The notes beneath the pieces are model-generated. The model had not been told where the DNA came from. It did no database searches and worked only from the letters and a program-made list of their open reading frames with translations. Shown piece by piece: positions 10,301-20,740 of a stretch of DNA of 64,000 nt. Every line of letters begins with the position of its first letter. Position 1 is the first letter of the stretch. The DNA is taken from contig CM055103.1 in assembly GCA_029204225.1 (NCBI GenBank), positions 58,040,529 through 58,104,528 of the forward strand, in the 5' to 3' direction. The translations under genes and the position numbers were made by a program. Source of the DNA: Diphasiastrum complanatum. Lineage: Eukaryota > Streptophyta > Lycopodiopsida > Lycopodiales > Lycopodiaceae.

Positions 10301-11222
10301 ATTGGGCGAGTCCCTCAGGAGTGAGCAGCAGTTGAGCTTGTGTGCAATCTTCAAGAATGTTGTTGGGGTAACAAAAGCAGCTTAATAATTATAAACAATG
10401 ACAAGCTTGTAACAAGACGCGAATCACGATTCACGTGTATTGAGGGGAGAGTTTGAAGGAATCTCGAATCATTAACATCATGAAGTTAAGAGTCATTGTC
10501 TATTGCGATTTGCAACAGATGCCTGCTGTATGATTGTATGATAGTAAAATTAGCTGTATATAGTATCAATATTTAACATTTCTTTGGGTAATGTTAAGAA
10601 GGGTCGGTGTATTTAAGTGCTACTAAGAAGTCTACGAGCCGTAAGGGACGGTTAGATTTGGTTTGTTTTGTTGACGCGGGTACAGAAATTTCTTGTGCAA
10701 TGCGGCGTGTCCTTGCTGACTCCTGACTCCTGAGTCCTTAATGGGTCCTGCTGCTGCAGCAACCAGCTGTGGCTCGTACTCCGAAAATTTGCTCAGTCTT
10801 GTTGAAAGCGGAGGGAGTCCCTCCGCAGCCCGCTTTCAACAAGACTGAGCACAAGAAATTTCTGTGCACGCGCCAACAAAACAAACCAAATCTAACCGTC
10901 CCTTACTGCTCGTAGATTTCTTAGTAGCAATTAAATCCACCGACCCTTCTTAACATTACCCAAAGAAATGTTAAATATTGATACTATATACAGCTAATTT
11001 TACCATCTGCGTACAGCAGTCATCTGTTGCAAATCGGAATAGACAATGACTCTTAACTTCATGATGTTAAATTCCTTCAAACTCTCCCCGCAACACACGT
11101 GATTCACGTCTTGCTACAAGGTTGTCATTGTTTATAATCATTCAGCTGCTTTTGGTTAACCCAACAACAGTATTGAAGATAGCACACAAGCTCAACTGCT
11201 GCTCACTTCCGACTCCCGAGGC
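10301..11222. repeat. large foldback (inverted repeat) element with nested inner hairpin
   Basis: Two arms of about 380-400 bp (about 10310-10700 and 10850-11222) are near-complete reverse complements, from the outer AGCAGCAGTTGAGCTTG to the inner ACAGAAATTTCTTGTG. Between them lie about 90 unpaired bases and a second, almost perfect hairpin at 10791-10850 (GCTCAGTCTTGTTGAAAGC pairing with its complement around GGGAGTCCC). No protein is encoded. Candidates are a foldback or long-TIR Mutator-like non-autonomous element, or an inverted duplication. No target-site duplication was recognised. Confidence 0.8.
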
Positions 11223-12040
11223 AACGTGGTTTTTCTACGAAATCCAACTCGGATTTCTTACTATATTCCAAACGCATATGATCTAAAATCTCTTACCTTG
11301 TATTCCAGTTTTCCAGAAAATCTGGATTCCGATTTAACAAATCACGAGTGTCCCCATATCACCAGTCCCCATATCCAACAAACGAAGCTATCTAACCACG
11401 GTCACGAATCAAGGCCCAAAAGATGGTTGCTCGTCACGACTCACAAGTATCCAAATTTTAAACCAACCTCATAAAAACCCAGATTTCACTTCGGTGAAAC
11501 ACCAGAATATAAGTTTGGAATTTGTACTAAACTATTGGGTTTCTAATAGCAAACACTACCAATAAAAGATGGAAAACCATCATAATACAAAGGAATGCAT
11601 GTAGAAATTATAAACGCCATAAGGTCCCTTTAGAAATATGCATTTATCTCTCAATATAAAAGATGAAGTCATTTCATGTGAAACCCCATTTAGTTTGGAG
11701 TCAAGGGCATTTAATGACTAATTTCAAATTATGTAAGACATTTTTATTTCTAACTAGGGGGAGAGGCAGGGCCCACCATTGGACCTAGATGGTTGGGATA
11801 TTCTACAACTACTAACTTAACTTACGTTGGGATTGGGCACCCTTCAATGCCACCTAGGAGCAACTGCCACTCTTTGTGAAATGTTAGGGGGGAGGCCTCT
11901 GGAAATAGTTTCCACTTAAGGTGGAGTATTGGTCCCTTTTACTACAGATTTCCTGGTACAAAGAGGGCACATGATGTCCTTAGAGGAGTAGTTGACCAAT
12001 TCACCAAGGCATTTCATTCCAACAAAGACTAAGGTCAAGG
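11223..12040. other. no recognised feature
   Basis: No protein motif or RNA gene seen. In the inversion model this is the original right flank of chromovirus Z, now reversed. Confidence 0.4.
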
Positions 12041-12045
12041 CTACC

Positions 12046-12199
12046 TGTTGCGCCGGCGGCTCAAAGGGCGCTGGGACTTGAGCGGTTTCCCCAACACACG
12101 CTTAAGTCTAACATTCATCCATCATGCACTTACGTAAAAGCCAACTCAGAAACGTAACAAGCTTAACCATTCGGACTTAAGAAAACTGGAATCCCAACC
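12046..12199 (-). repeat. distal part of the 3' LTR of chromovirus Z
   Basis: This 154-bp piece repeats the end of the neighbouring LTR (12200-12345), but it is not a tandem duplication. It is the remainder of the LTR whose first part lies at 17416-18165, separated by an element inserted with the CAACC duplication. Joining the two gives a single LTR of about 900 bp, like its relatives. It ends at TGTTG (12046) and is followed by CTACC (12041-12045), taken as the insertion duplication of Z. Confidence 0.75.
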
Positions 12200-13076
12200 T
12201 GTTGCGCCGGCGCCTCAAAGGGCGCTGGGACTTGAGCGGTTTTCCCCAACACGCGCTGAAGTCTAACATTCATCCATCATGCACTTACGTAAAAGCCAGC
12301 TCAGAAATGTAACAAGCTTAACCATTCAAACTTAAGAAAACTGGAATCTCAACCAACCTGAAAGCCAACTCAGAATCCGTTCCCAAAAGGTAACCAAAGG
12401 CAAAGAAAAGCCACACATGAAACCCAAGGCATAGTGGTCGCCAAACTGACCAATTGGCATAGCGTCAAGCCCCACGTCGATGAGAGGGACCCTTAGGCGC
12501 CAGCGACGCAAAAAGGTTGTAGTAAGGGTCCTTCCACTTGGACCAGTCTCGGAGGCGAAACTGAAATGGTAATCATCCCCAAGGTTCAACTTTATTAGAT
12601 TTGGAAGAGGTTACATTCATACATAGACTGACCGGTCTCGGGGCCACCAACACGTGCTGGGCTGTGCCTGGCTCGTGCTGGTAGAGGGAGCTGAGACCTG
12701 GCTACTGGATTGAGCTGCCCAAGTTTCTGTCTGCTGGACTCCCCCTATAGTTCTGCTGTGATTTGGTGCACCCCCTCTGGTTTGAAAGCACGCTTTTTAG
12801 GACTTAGTTTTTATTTTGCTGATTAAGCCTGGCAGAATCAGTCTAGCTCCCGGACATGGGTCCCGGGAGCCGTCCCGGCGGCCGAGTCAACTTGCTTTCC
12901 TGACTAGGCCATGACTCGAGCTCCAGAGCTAGCTCATGACTTGTGACTACTTGACTGGCTCACCATAGGTCGGAGGCTCAGTCCTTGACGTTCTAACTTG
13001 CTCTGGGACCTTAGAGAGTGTCATCCCTTCCAGTCTTACAGGGCACGATGGGTGCACCCGAGTCAGCTTTACAACA
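12200..13076 (-). repeat. 3' LTR of the gag-protease element
   Basis: 877 bp, beginning (in element orientation) at 13076 with TGTTGTAAAGCTGACTC and ending at 12200. It is closely similar to 16500-17410 and 17416-18165 throughout, including the GGCGCC-containing end and the tract reading GACTTGAGCGG on the plus strand. A few small indels separate it from the 5' LTR. Confidence 0.85.
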
Positions 13077-13465
13077 TCCTTTTCTCGTTTGAGAAAGCTG
13101 ATGTCCTCATCAGGGCCAAACTAGAACCTAAGACTCATGGCACGGGCTTAATTTACCGGCCAGACTTTATTCACATATACAAGGGCACGGGCTTGATTCA
13201 CCGGCCAATGGAGACCAAATGTAAAGAGAAGTAATGATATTGTGTTTGCACCCAACACAGAAAAAGTGTGGATCTAGTTCACTTACGTAAAACTTGTGTA
13301 AAGCTGCTACACTTAGACATTAGACTGAAGCTCACTCCTCGATGAGAAATGTGGCTTACTTTATTAACATGAAAGAAAAGGGTACTTACGGCTCCCTTAA
13401 GCCTCAGATATATCGTTTTCGTCACACGTCTGGATGAGTCCCCTAGGACTCTAGATATTTCGTTT
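13077..13465. other. 3' internal non-coding part of the gag-protease element
   Basis: Between the protease region and the 3' LTR. It holds two imperfect copies of CACGGGCTTGATTCACCGGCC-like sequence (about 13140-13160 and 13186-13206) that also occurs at 18228-18248, just outside the Z 3' LTR. This marks a shared 3' untranslated segment of the family. No coding motif was recognised. Confidence 0.5.
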
Positions 13466-13760
13466 GGTCGCCCAGGTTGAGCTCCTTGAGCTCTGCATCG
13501 ACACTTAGATTCACCTCTGATGTAGAAGCTGCAGAAATGTTGGCTCCATTTGACCTTGCGTCAGCTGGTTTGTCACTGTTGGATGTTCTTCATTAAAGAA
13601 GTGAGCTTTTGCTTGGTCACACAAGTTGAGCCTTGAGCTCTGCATCGGCACTTGAATTCACCTTTGATGTGGAAACTGCAGGCAATGTTGGCTCCATTTG
13701 GTCCCGTGTCAGCTGGTCTGTCACTGTTGGCTGTCCTTCGTTAAAGAGGTGAATGAGATT
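13466..13760 (-). repeat. 147-bp tandem duplication in the protease-RT linker
   Basis: The stretch beginning TTGAGCTCTGCATCG at 13486 is repeated at 13633 (period 147 bp) with about 10-15 percent differences. It encodes the acidic tail after protease. The duplicated protein segment (QMEPT...STSKVNSSADAELK) is readable in one copy. The other copy, nearer the 3' end, is out of frame. Confidence 0.7.
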
Positions 13761-15650
13761 GGGAGGGATGGTTGGCTTCGGTTCATTTGTGTCATTCTTT
13801 TCTAGTTGGTCCCCTGGCATAGCTCTGACGACACAAGGTCTCCTGCCATTATATAATAACACAAGGTTAACCCCTTTTGCCAAGAAGGTCACCACATGTT
13901 CGTTAAACCAGCTTAATCCCAAAATAGCGTCGAAGTCATCCATCTTCAAGATTGTGAACGTTAGTCAATTCTTCCAGGTTCCCGAGGAGATTGGTAAGTT
14001 GGTTGCCAATCTACAAGTGGTCATTGTACCTTTCGCAGTCTCCACACAAATAGGAGTCACATTTTCTTCACATTGGATGTCCAATTTCCCTGTCAATGTT
14101 TCTGACAAGTAGTTATGTGACGTCCCCAGGTCTACCATGAAGTAAATGATCCTGTCTTGAATACAACCTTTCTGGTACAATAACTTTGATCCTCTTGTAG
14201 GAGTCGCCATGAGATGTTCACGATACGCCGCAAGTGCCCCTATCTGTTGTAAGGCATTCAGGTCAGACTCCGTCAAATCCGTTTCTGGGTCCTCTTCGTC
14301 ATCATGTTCACCATCTTCTTGATCAAATGCCTCTCTCTCCATCCTATCAAATCCTTCAATGGCAGCCATGATTTGCTTGTTCAATGGTTTGGGGCATGAC
14401 CTCCAAGAGTGACCTTGCTGATGACAGTTGAAGCAACGCATGGAGCTGCCCACTGTTGGTGAGCTTTTGTTGTGACTAGCTGAAGGTCCAACATTGTTTC
14501 TTCTCTGGAACATGTTCCCTCCATTGTTGCCTTGGTTGCCAAACCCTATTTTTGTTGGGAATTTGTTCACGCTACTTGAGGCTTGGTTGCCATTTGAAGC
14601 TGAGTCCCCCCTTGAAAAGAAGCTCGAACTCGGCCTGGATCCACTAAATACTCTTGTCGAGGTTGCGGGAGGAGCTAGTGCCAATGTGCTCTCATAATCA
14701 CAAAACATTTCAGCGCTCGAATAGTTGAATTGAAATCATGGGGCATGTAGCTGTCTATTGCACGCCGGGTCCAAGACTGCATTCCAGACAAGAGGTAATG
14801 AGTTTTGTCCGCCTCGGACATATCTTCAATAACCCATACACTCTGTCTGAATTTATTGAGGTACTCTCGCAATGATCCTTTCTGTTTGAGCCCCGATAAT
14901 TCTGTCCTCAATCTCATGTGTCAATCCTTCAGTATGAACTCCTCTCGTAACGCGGTTTTGAATGCGTCCCATGTCTGAAAATGCATTCCTGCCATCCGGT
15001 ACCAGTTTGTAGTGTAGCCCTCAAAATATGCTAATGCCAAGTCCGTTCTTTCTTCCTCAGGAGTGTTCATCAGACGGAAGTAATGGTCCATGTGAAACAA
15101 CCAATCTTTCACAATTCGAATGTTGCACTCTCCTTTGAAAGTAGGTGGTGCTTTTACTTTGGCAGTCTTCTTTGGGCCTTCCGTGTTTCGCGCTCGTGGT
15201 TCTCTTGGTATCTGTGGAGGAGGCGCCACTGCATTCCCTCTAGTTGCCTCCAACTCTTCAAACCTGGCTTCAAGCTGTGTTAGCCCGTCTCTCATCTCTA
15301 GCAAGGTTAAATTGAGTAAGGTTCATGGTTCGCAGGGATGTTTGCCATTCTTTCCTTTCTGTTTCTCTGTCCTTCTTCACCTCGCTATGCATAGCCATCA
15401 TTGCACTTGATAAATATTGCCGCATCTTCACTTCAAAGAGGTCTTGTTGCGCCTTTGGCAAGGGTTCGTCTCTTGGTGTAGGTTCAGAAGGGCCACCCAT
15501 CTCTTCTTGGAGAGGTGCCACTGTGGAGTGCATACGCTCTTTCTTTCTCGACTTGGACCTGGTGCCATCTCGATGCATGCGAGAGCTGTATTCTCGAGCC
15601 AGCTCTTCTCCGTCTGTCAATGCTCGTAACTCATCAAGGTGGTCCTCCAT
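13617..15650 (-). pseudogene. chromovirus gag plus protease
   Basis: Starts at an ATG at 15650 (MEDHLDELRALTDGEE). Consecutive minus-strand frames give the gag matrix/capsid: PPTFKGECNI...WLFHMDHYFRL near 15150 and LREYLNKFRQSVWV near 14870. A CCHC knuckle, CFNCHQQGHSWRSCP, lies near 14420. The protease region follows (VDLGTSHNYLS near 14130, DAILGLSWFNEH near 13930). Frameshifts or stops near 15290, 14920, 14690 and 13960 break it. Gag forms the particle and protease matures it. Nothing of RT or integrase follows before the 3' LTR. Confidence 0.85.
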
Positions 15651-16484
15651 TATAGTGAGAGGTGTACTTCCAACAGATTATCGCCTCAATCTTTTTTATT
15701 TTTTAAAACTCTCCCTTCTGTCGGCCGGGCCCCACAGCTCTCTTTTCTTCTTTATTAAATCAGCTTTAATAAAAATATCCCCTCCTCAAACTTAGCACGC
15801 CCACATCACCTGAGAGCCAAGTAGGAACCAGGTCATTTGTGTCCAAGCAAGCACACAACAAATGGAATATACCAAGCAAAGCAAACACAGAGGATCCCTC
15901 TCAAGCCACAAACCCCCCTGAGACTGGACGTAGGACCTTTGCCTAGCCGCGCCCACACAAATCTATCACAGAATTAGCCCCCGAGGAAACATCCATCCAA
16001 CCATCCGTGCTTTCACCATTAAGCAGCACATTGCCTCAGTCACGCCCCACCACTTTTTGGTCGATAGCCCTTATAACTAAACGATCGGCAACTATCCCGC
16101 ACCGGCAGCTAACCCGCACCGGCAGCTAACCACCCGTGCTTTACACTCGAATTCAAGTAGCATCTCTGTATCAATGGTTAACCCGTACAATTCGAATATG
16201 TCGCCCCGCACCCCACAAGGTACAGACCATGCTTTCACCTACCTAGGCAGCACTTTGCCTCATCCGTCCTACATGCAGACAGCGCCAGGCCCGAACCGCG
16301 AGAACTGACTGTGCTTACACCTCGAGGGCAGCACTTTGACTCATCAAGTCCCCCATTCTGCCGACCACCCCGACCGTGGACGCACCCGTGCTTACATTGT
16401 GGGTATCACCTTGCGCAACGGTTGTCCTGACAAATCCCAAAACGTGACCATCCCTGTGAGACTTGCATAGCTGACCGGCTAGTC
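15651..16484 (-). other. 5' leader of the gag-protease element
   Basis: Non-coding leader homologous to 1291-1953 and 54438-55010. On the minus strand it keeps stem-loop motifs starting GTGCTGCC and ending AAGCAC, for example at about 16308-16334, 16230-16256 and 16008-16030. The motif nearest the primer site has lost its 5' arm. The rest up to the gag ATG has no recognised coding motif. Confidence 0.65.
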
Positions 16485-16497
16485 GGCTCTAATACCA
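16485..16497 (-). promoter_or_regulatory. primer-binding site of the gag-protease element
   Basis: On the minus strand the sequence after the LTR end is TGGTATTAGAGCC. It matches the plant initiator-methionine tRNA 3' end complement (TGGTATCAGAGCC) with one C-to-T change. It would prime minus-strand DNA synthesis. Confidence 0.75.
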
Positions 16498-16499
16498 CA

Positions 16500-17410
16500 T
16501 GTTGCAGCGGCGCCTCAAAGGGCACTGGGACTTGAGCGGTTTTTCCCAACACGCGCTGAAGTCTAACATTCATCCATCATGCACTTACGTAAAAGCCAAC
16601 TTAGAAACGTAACAAGCTAAACCATTCAGACTTAAGAAAACTGGAATCTCAACCAACCCGAAAGCCAACTCATAATCCGTCCCCAAAAGGTAACCAAAGG
16701 CAAAGACAAGCCACACATGAAACCCAAGGCATAGTGGTCGCCAAACTGACCAATTGGCATAGCGGCAAGCCCCATGTCGATGACAGGGACCCTTAGGCGC
16801 CAGCGACGCAAAAAGGTTGTAGTAAGGGTCCTTTCACTTGGACTAGTCCTAGAGGCGAAACCAAAATGGTAATCATCCCCAAGGATCAACTTTATTAGAT
16901 TGAGAAGAGGTTACATTCATATATAGACTAACCGGTCTCGGGGCCACCAACACGTGCTGTGCATTGTGCCTGGCTCGTGCTGGTAGAGGGAGCTGAGACC
17001 TGGCGACTGGATTCTTGGCGCTGGTTGAGCTGCCCAAGTTTTTGTCTACCGGACTCCCCCTATAGTTCTGTTGCGCACCCCCTCTGGTCTGAAACATAGT
17101 GCTTTCTGGTAAAACACGCTTTTTAGGACTTAGTTTTTATTTTGCTGATTAAGCCTGGCAGCCTGGCATAATCAGTTTGGCTCCCAGACATGGGTTCAGG
17201 GAGCCATCACGGCGGCCGAATCAACTTGCTTTCCTGACTAGGCCATGACTCGAGCTCCAGAGCTAGCTCATGACTTGTGACTACTTGACTGGCTCACCAC
17301 AGGTCGGAGGCTCAGTCCTTGATGTTCTAACTTGCTCTGGGACCTTAGAGAGTGTCATCCCTTCGAGTCTTACAGGGCATGCTGGGTGCACCCGAGTCAG
17401 TTTTACAACA
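16500..17410 (-). repeat. 5' LTR of the gag-protease element
   Basis: 911 bp with TGTTG and CAACA ends, pairing with the 3' LTR at 12200-13076. Landmarks include the GTGCACCCGAGTCAG start region, CTTGACTGGCTCACC and the GGCGCC-containing end next to the primer site. Confidence 0.85.
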
Positions 17411-17415
17411 CAACC

Positions 17416-18165
17416 AACCCAAAACCCAACTCAGAATCCGTCCCCAGAAGGTAACCAAAGGCAAAGACAAGCCACACATGAAACCCAAGACATAGTGGTC
17501 GCCAAACTGACCAATTGGCATAGCGGCAAGCCCCATGTCAATGACAGAGACCCTTAGGTGCCGGCGACACAAAAAGGTTGTAGTAAGGGTCCTTCCACTT
17601 GGACTAGTCCCAGAGGTGAAACCGAAATGGTAATCATCCCCAAGGATCAACTTTATTAGATTTGGAAGAGGTTACATGCATACATAGACTGACCGGTCTC
17701 AAGGCCACCAACACGTGCTGGGCATTGTGCCTGGCTTGTGCTGGTAGAGGGAGCTGAGACTTGGCGACTGGATTCCTGGTGCTGGTTGAGCTGCCCAAGT
17801 TTCTGTTTGCCAGAATCCCCCTATAGTTCTGCTGTGATTCGGCGCACCCCCTCTGTTCTGAAACGTAGTGCTTTCTGGTATGGGACTTAGTTTTTATTTT
17901 GCTGATTAAGTCTGGCAAGCCTGGTAGAATCGGTTTGGCTCCTGAACATGGGTCCCGGGAGCCGTCCCGGCGGCATAATCAACTTGCTTCTTGATAGGCC
18001 ATGACTCGAGCTCCAGAGCTAGCTCATGACTTGTGACTACTTGACTGGCTCACCACAGGTCGGAGGCTCAGTCCTTGACATTCTAACTTGCTCTGGGACC
18101 TTAGGGAGCATCCCCCTTAGAGTCTTATAGGGCACACTAGGTGCACCTGAGTCAGCTTTACAACA
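17416..18165 (-). repeat. proximal part of the 3' LTR of chromovirus Z
   Basis: Begins in element orientation at 18165 with TGTTGTAAAGCTGACTC. It matches its relatives until GGGTTGGTTG at 17411-17420, where the gag-protease element interrupts. The rest continues at 12199-12046. It lies just downstream of the chromodomain-bearing integrase end, as a 3' LTR should. Confidence 0.75.
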
Positions 18166-18264
18166 TCTTTCCCTCGTTTGAAAAAGCTAATGTCCTCATC
18201 AGGGCCAAACTAGACCTAGGACGTATGGCACGGGCTCAATTCACCGGCCTTAACAACTTTTGAA

Positions 18265-19180
18265 TTAAAAAGATACATTGGCAGTAGCACAGGAAAAGTG
18301 TAGATAAAGTATACTTACATAAAACCTATGTAAAGTTGCAAGTGATTTATTGACAAACTTAAGAAAGATACCTGGAAGTTCCTTGAACTTCAGAATTGGC
18401 CATGAGTATTTATGTAGGAGGCATGCCACCAGGTAGTGCTTTGTGTGTCGATCTGGAAAAACGGCTATTGCATTGATTCTTCTGCAGATAATCTGCAAGT
18501 ACTTCAGGGGCTCCCTTCTTAAGTTTGTCTTCGTACTCCCAAGAAGCCTCAATGAGTGGAGCCCGTAGCCACTTCACTAGATATTCACGTTGCACGCCAG
18601 TTTGCTTTCTATGTGTCAATATTTGTTCTGGTACAAGCTGTCTCTTTGTATCATCAAGCGTCGTTGGTGGGTGACGAAGTTCGTGTTGCCGATCAAATCG
18701 CTCATCTGGTTTGTACCGTTTGAGTAGTGAGATATGAAACACATTGTGTAAATCCAAGCTGGATGACAGTGCCAATCGGTAAGCCACTGAGTTGACCTTA
18801 TTGGTGACATGATATGGTCCCGCATAAGGTCAAACGAACTTATGAGAGAAACCTTTTGGTAACGCAATGTTTTTTGTGTTTAGCCACACTTGATCACCTT
18901 CCTCAAATTCCAGTTCTCGTCGATGTAGGTTCATGTCAGTTGCCATACTTCTTTGAGACTGCTCTAAAAATGACTTCACCTCTGTCAGCTTTGTGTGCCA
19001 CTCATTGATAAATTCCTCCACAGTGGGTATTGGGGTTTCTTGCACACCTGTAAGAAAAGATCTTGGAACAATCGGTAGCCGACCATTGCTTATTTCGAAG
19101 GGTGCCCGTCCAGTAGATCTGTTCACTTGGTTGTTATGTGCAAACTCGAGAATATCCAAGTAGTTGACCCAATCGGATTG
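18265..19180 (-). pseudogene. chromovirus integrase C-terminus with chromodomain (3' half of Z pol)
   Basis: Starts near 19170 with QSDWVNYLDILEFAHNN, the segment that follows the catalytic Glu in chromovirus integrases. It continues through the GPY/F region (GPYHVTNKVNSVAYRLAL, LHNVFHISLLKRY) and the chromodomain (YLVKWLRAPLIEASWEYE near 18560), ending at about 18410 with the 3' untranslated part beyond. One stop at about 18830 splits two long frames. It begins close to where the plus-strand integrase at 4650 ends, so the two look like halves of one protein. Confidence 0.85.
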
Positions 19181-20049
19181 GTCCCACGATTGAAGCTATA
19201 TTTGATGAATACCTCTTCACCACATTTAATGGGCCTTATCGCACATACCATTATGTATGTACTTTTTAAGTACCTAGAGAAGTATTCTTCCTTTCCATTG
19301 GTGCATTCCTCGAAATCACAATTAGTTAATGAAGGGTGCCCAGTGGAACTATTTATATATGCAGCAATATTGACATATTTTTCTGGATGCCCATCAATGT
19401 ACATATGATGTGATTTCAAAACATTCTCTCCTTGTCGCTCTTCCAAAGAACAAGCATTGGCATTCAAGCCATAAACCTGCATTCTGCATTGGTGACGACA
19501 TAGAGCATGCCAATCACCCCAATTGTATTGAGGTCCTGCATAAGGCATTAATGTGACAACACTATTCAAGGGGACGTCAATGCTAGTCAAAGAAAATAAA
19601 CCCAATCCCGCATTAGGAAAGTGCTCACTTGGCTTGATCATGTACATATGACCCCAATATGAAAATGATGTTCCACATAATGGTAGTGGTACTCTATCAG
19701 GCCAACATGCATATTTCTTTCTATAAAAGGGCTTAACCAATGCTTCTATGTAGGGAGGAAGGGGAGACTCAGTCAATGAATTTAAAACATTCTTGGATAA
19801 GTCAACAATACATAAATTTGGTTGTACATTTTCAAATCTTGTCAAAATGCGTTCAAGTCGTGTTCTTTTATTTAATGGAGTAAATCTAGATGGGATAGGA
19901 AGAAGAGGAGATTCTACACAAGGTATGTGAGGTGATGTGAGATGGATAGAATCGATGTGAGGTGTCGTGGGATGGATACAATTGATGTGAGGTGTCATGA
20001 GATAGATAGAATCGATGTGTGGTGATATCGTGGAATGAATAGAATCCAT
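19181..20049 (-). CDS. SET-domain-like protein, possible captured host gene fragment
   Basis: An uninterrupted frame from an ATG at 20049. The first roughly 40 residues are a 10-residue repeat (SPHIDSIHLT type), encoded by an exact 30-bp repeat at 19921-20045. A region without known motif follows, then a SET-like fold: GLGLFS...VPLNSVV, YIDGHPEKYVNIAAYINSS, TNCDFEE and ends AIRPIKCGEEVFIKYSF. In the family SET domains are lysine methyltransferases using S-adenosylmethionine. Here the usual NHSC becomes NSST and the usual DY pair is KY, so activity is uncertain. The last roughly 20 codons (to 19123) are integrase DNA read out of frame. The ORF is wedged between a split integrase and a copia LTR, so it may be a TE-captured fragment. 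Confidence 0.6.
19921..20045. repeat. 30-bp minisatellite, about four units, inside the SET-like ORF
   Basis: Units starting at 19921, 19951, 19981 and 20011 share GATGTGAGGTG and GATGGATAGAATC words at exactly 30-bp spacing. The period is a multiple of three, so the repeat keeps the reading frame. Confidence 0.85.
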
Positions 20050-20070
20050 AGTAGAATTTGTGTGACATGT

Positions 20071-20730
20071 TGTGGGATATAGAATGTGAAGGATTTCAGA
20101 TCATTCAAGATCCAATCCATGTCCCTGATCTTTGGTTACAATAAGGAGCAAACCAAGAATCCTGCCAATGTAGAAAAAATCAGCATCTACACACAAAATG
20201 AGATGCAAACTCTAAGAGATACTGATCAAACATGAACCAAAACATAAAATATATTTCCGTACAATTATAGTACCCTACTATATTTCACATGTGTGGAACC
20301 AAACATAGCAAAATATGAGCATTCTACACACAAGATTGCAAGATATCACCAAGATAATGCACCAATGAGTAGTAGAACCCAAAGAGAACCATGTATAATG
20401 ATGAAATGAGAGATAGAAGAGAGAAGATATGTCTCTCCATGAGTTACATCCTTTTATATGTCCAAACCCTATTTGGCCATTTGGCTTTCCCTCCAAAATG
20501 TAAACCCTACTAATTTTGGGTCTAGATTCAATGTACCCAAGTTCAAATTTGAATCTCTCTCAAACTCGACTACCAGATTTCCCACACTTCCAAAAAGTGT
20601 TTTATCGATGTATTTTAAACTAATTTAACTTCAAAAAGTTTATCTCTAAATCTAAAATGAGTTTTGGCCTCTTATTGACAATTTACCAAAATATGACTAA
20701 ACTAGACTAAACTAGTTGAAATCTCTCACA
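20071..20730 (-). repeat. 3' LTR of copia F
   Basis: 660 bp with TGTGGGATAT at the left edge and CTCTCACA at the right, which gives TGTGAGAG...CCCACA in element orientation. A TATA-type TATAAAAGG sits near 20455 on the minus strand. The purine tract GAAGACGGAG lies just outside at 20731-20740, as expected for a polypurine tract. CATGT at 20066-20070 may be one copy of the target-site duplication. The partner 5' LTR was not found. Confidence 0.65.
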
Positions 20731-20740
20731 CTCCGTCTTC

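Larger units (their letters stand above)
12200..17410 (-). mobile_element. gag-protease LTR element of the Z family (TR-GAG type), inserted in a Z LTR
   Basis: A 5.2-kb minus-strand LTR retrotransposon. Its 3' LTR is 12200-13076 and its 5' LTR is 16500-17410; both have TGTTG/CAACA ends. CAACC flanks it at 12195-12199 and 17411-17415. The primer site next to the 5' LTR (16485-16497) reads TGGTATTAGAGCC in element orientation, one mismatch from the initiator-Met tRNA site. The internal region encodes gag and protease but no RT, RNase H or integrase, so it would need enzymes from a relative. It landed inside the 3' LTR of its own family member Z. Confidence 0.85.

Noticed and set aside
12046-12345. 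Apparent simple 145-bp tandem duplication at the LTR end
   Set aside because: The CAACC duplication at 12195-12199 and 17411-17415 shows that the second copy is the displaced end of a host LTR split by a nested insertion.
15325-15795. 156-residue plus-strand frame
   Set aside because: It is opposite the chromovirus gag on the minus strand, which has clear gag motifs; this frame is a shadow.
19123-19180. C-terminal 20 residues of the SET-like ORF
   Set aside because: They are chromovirus integrase DNA read in another frame, not part of a SET protein.
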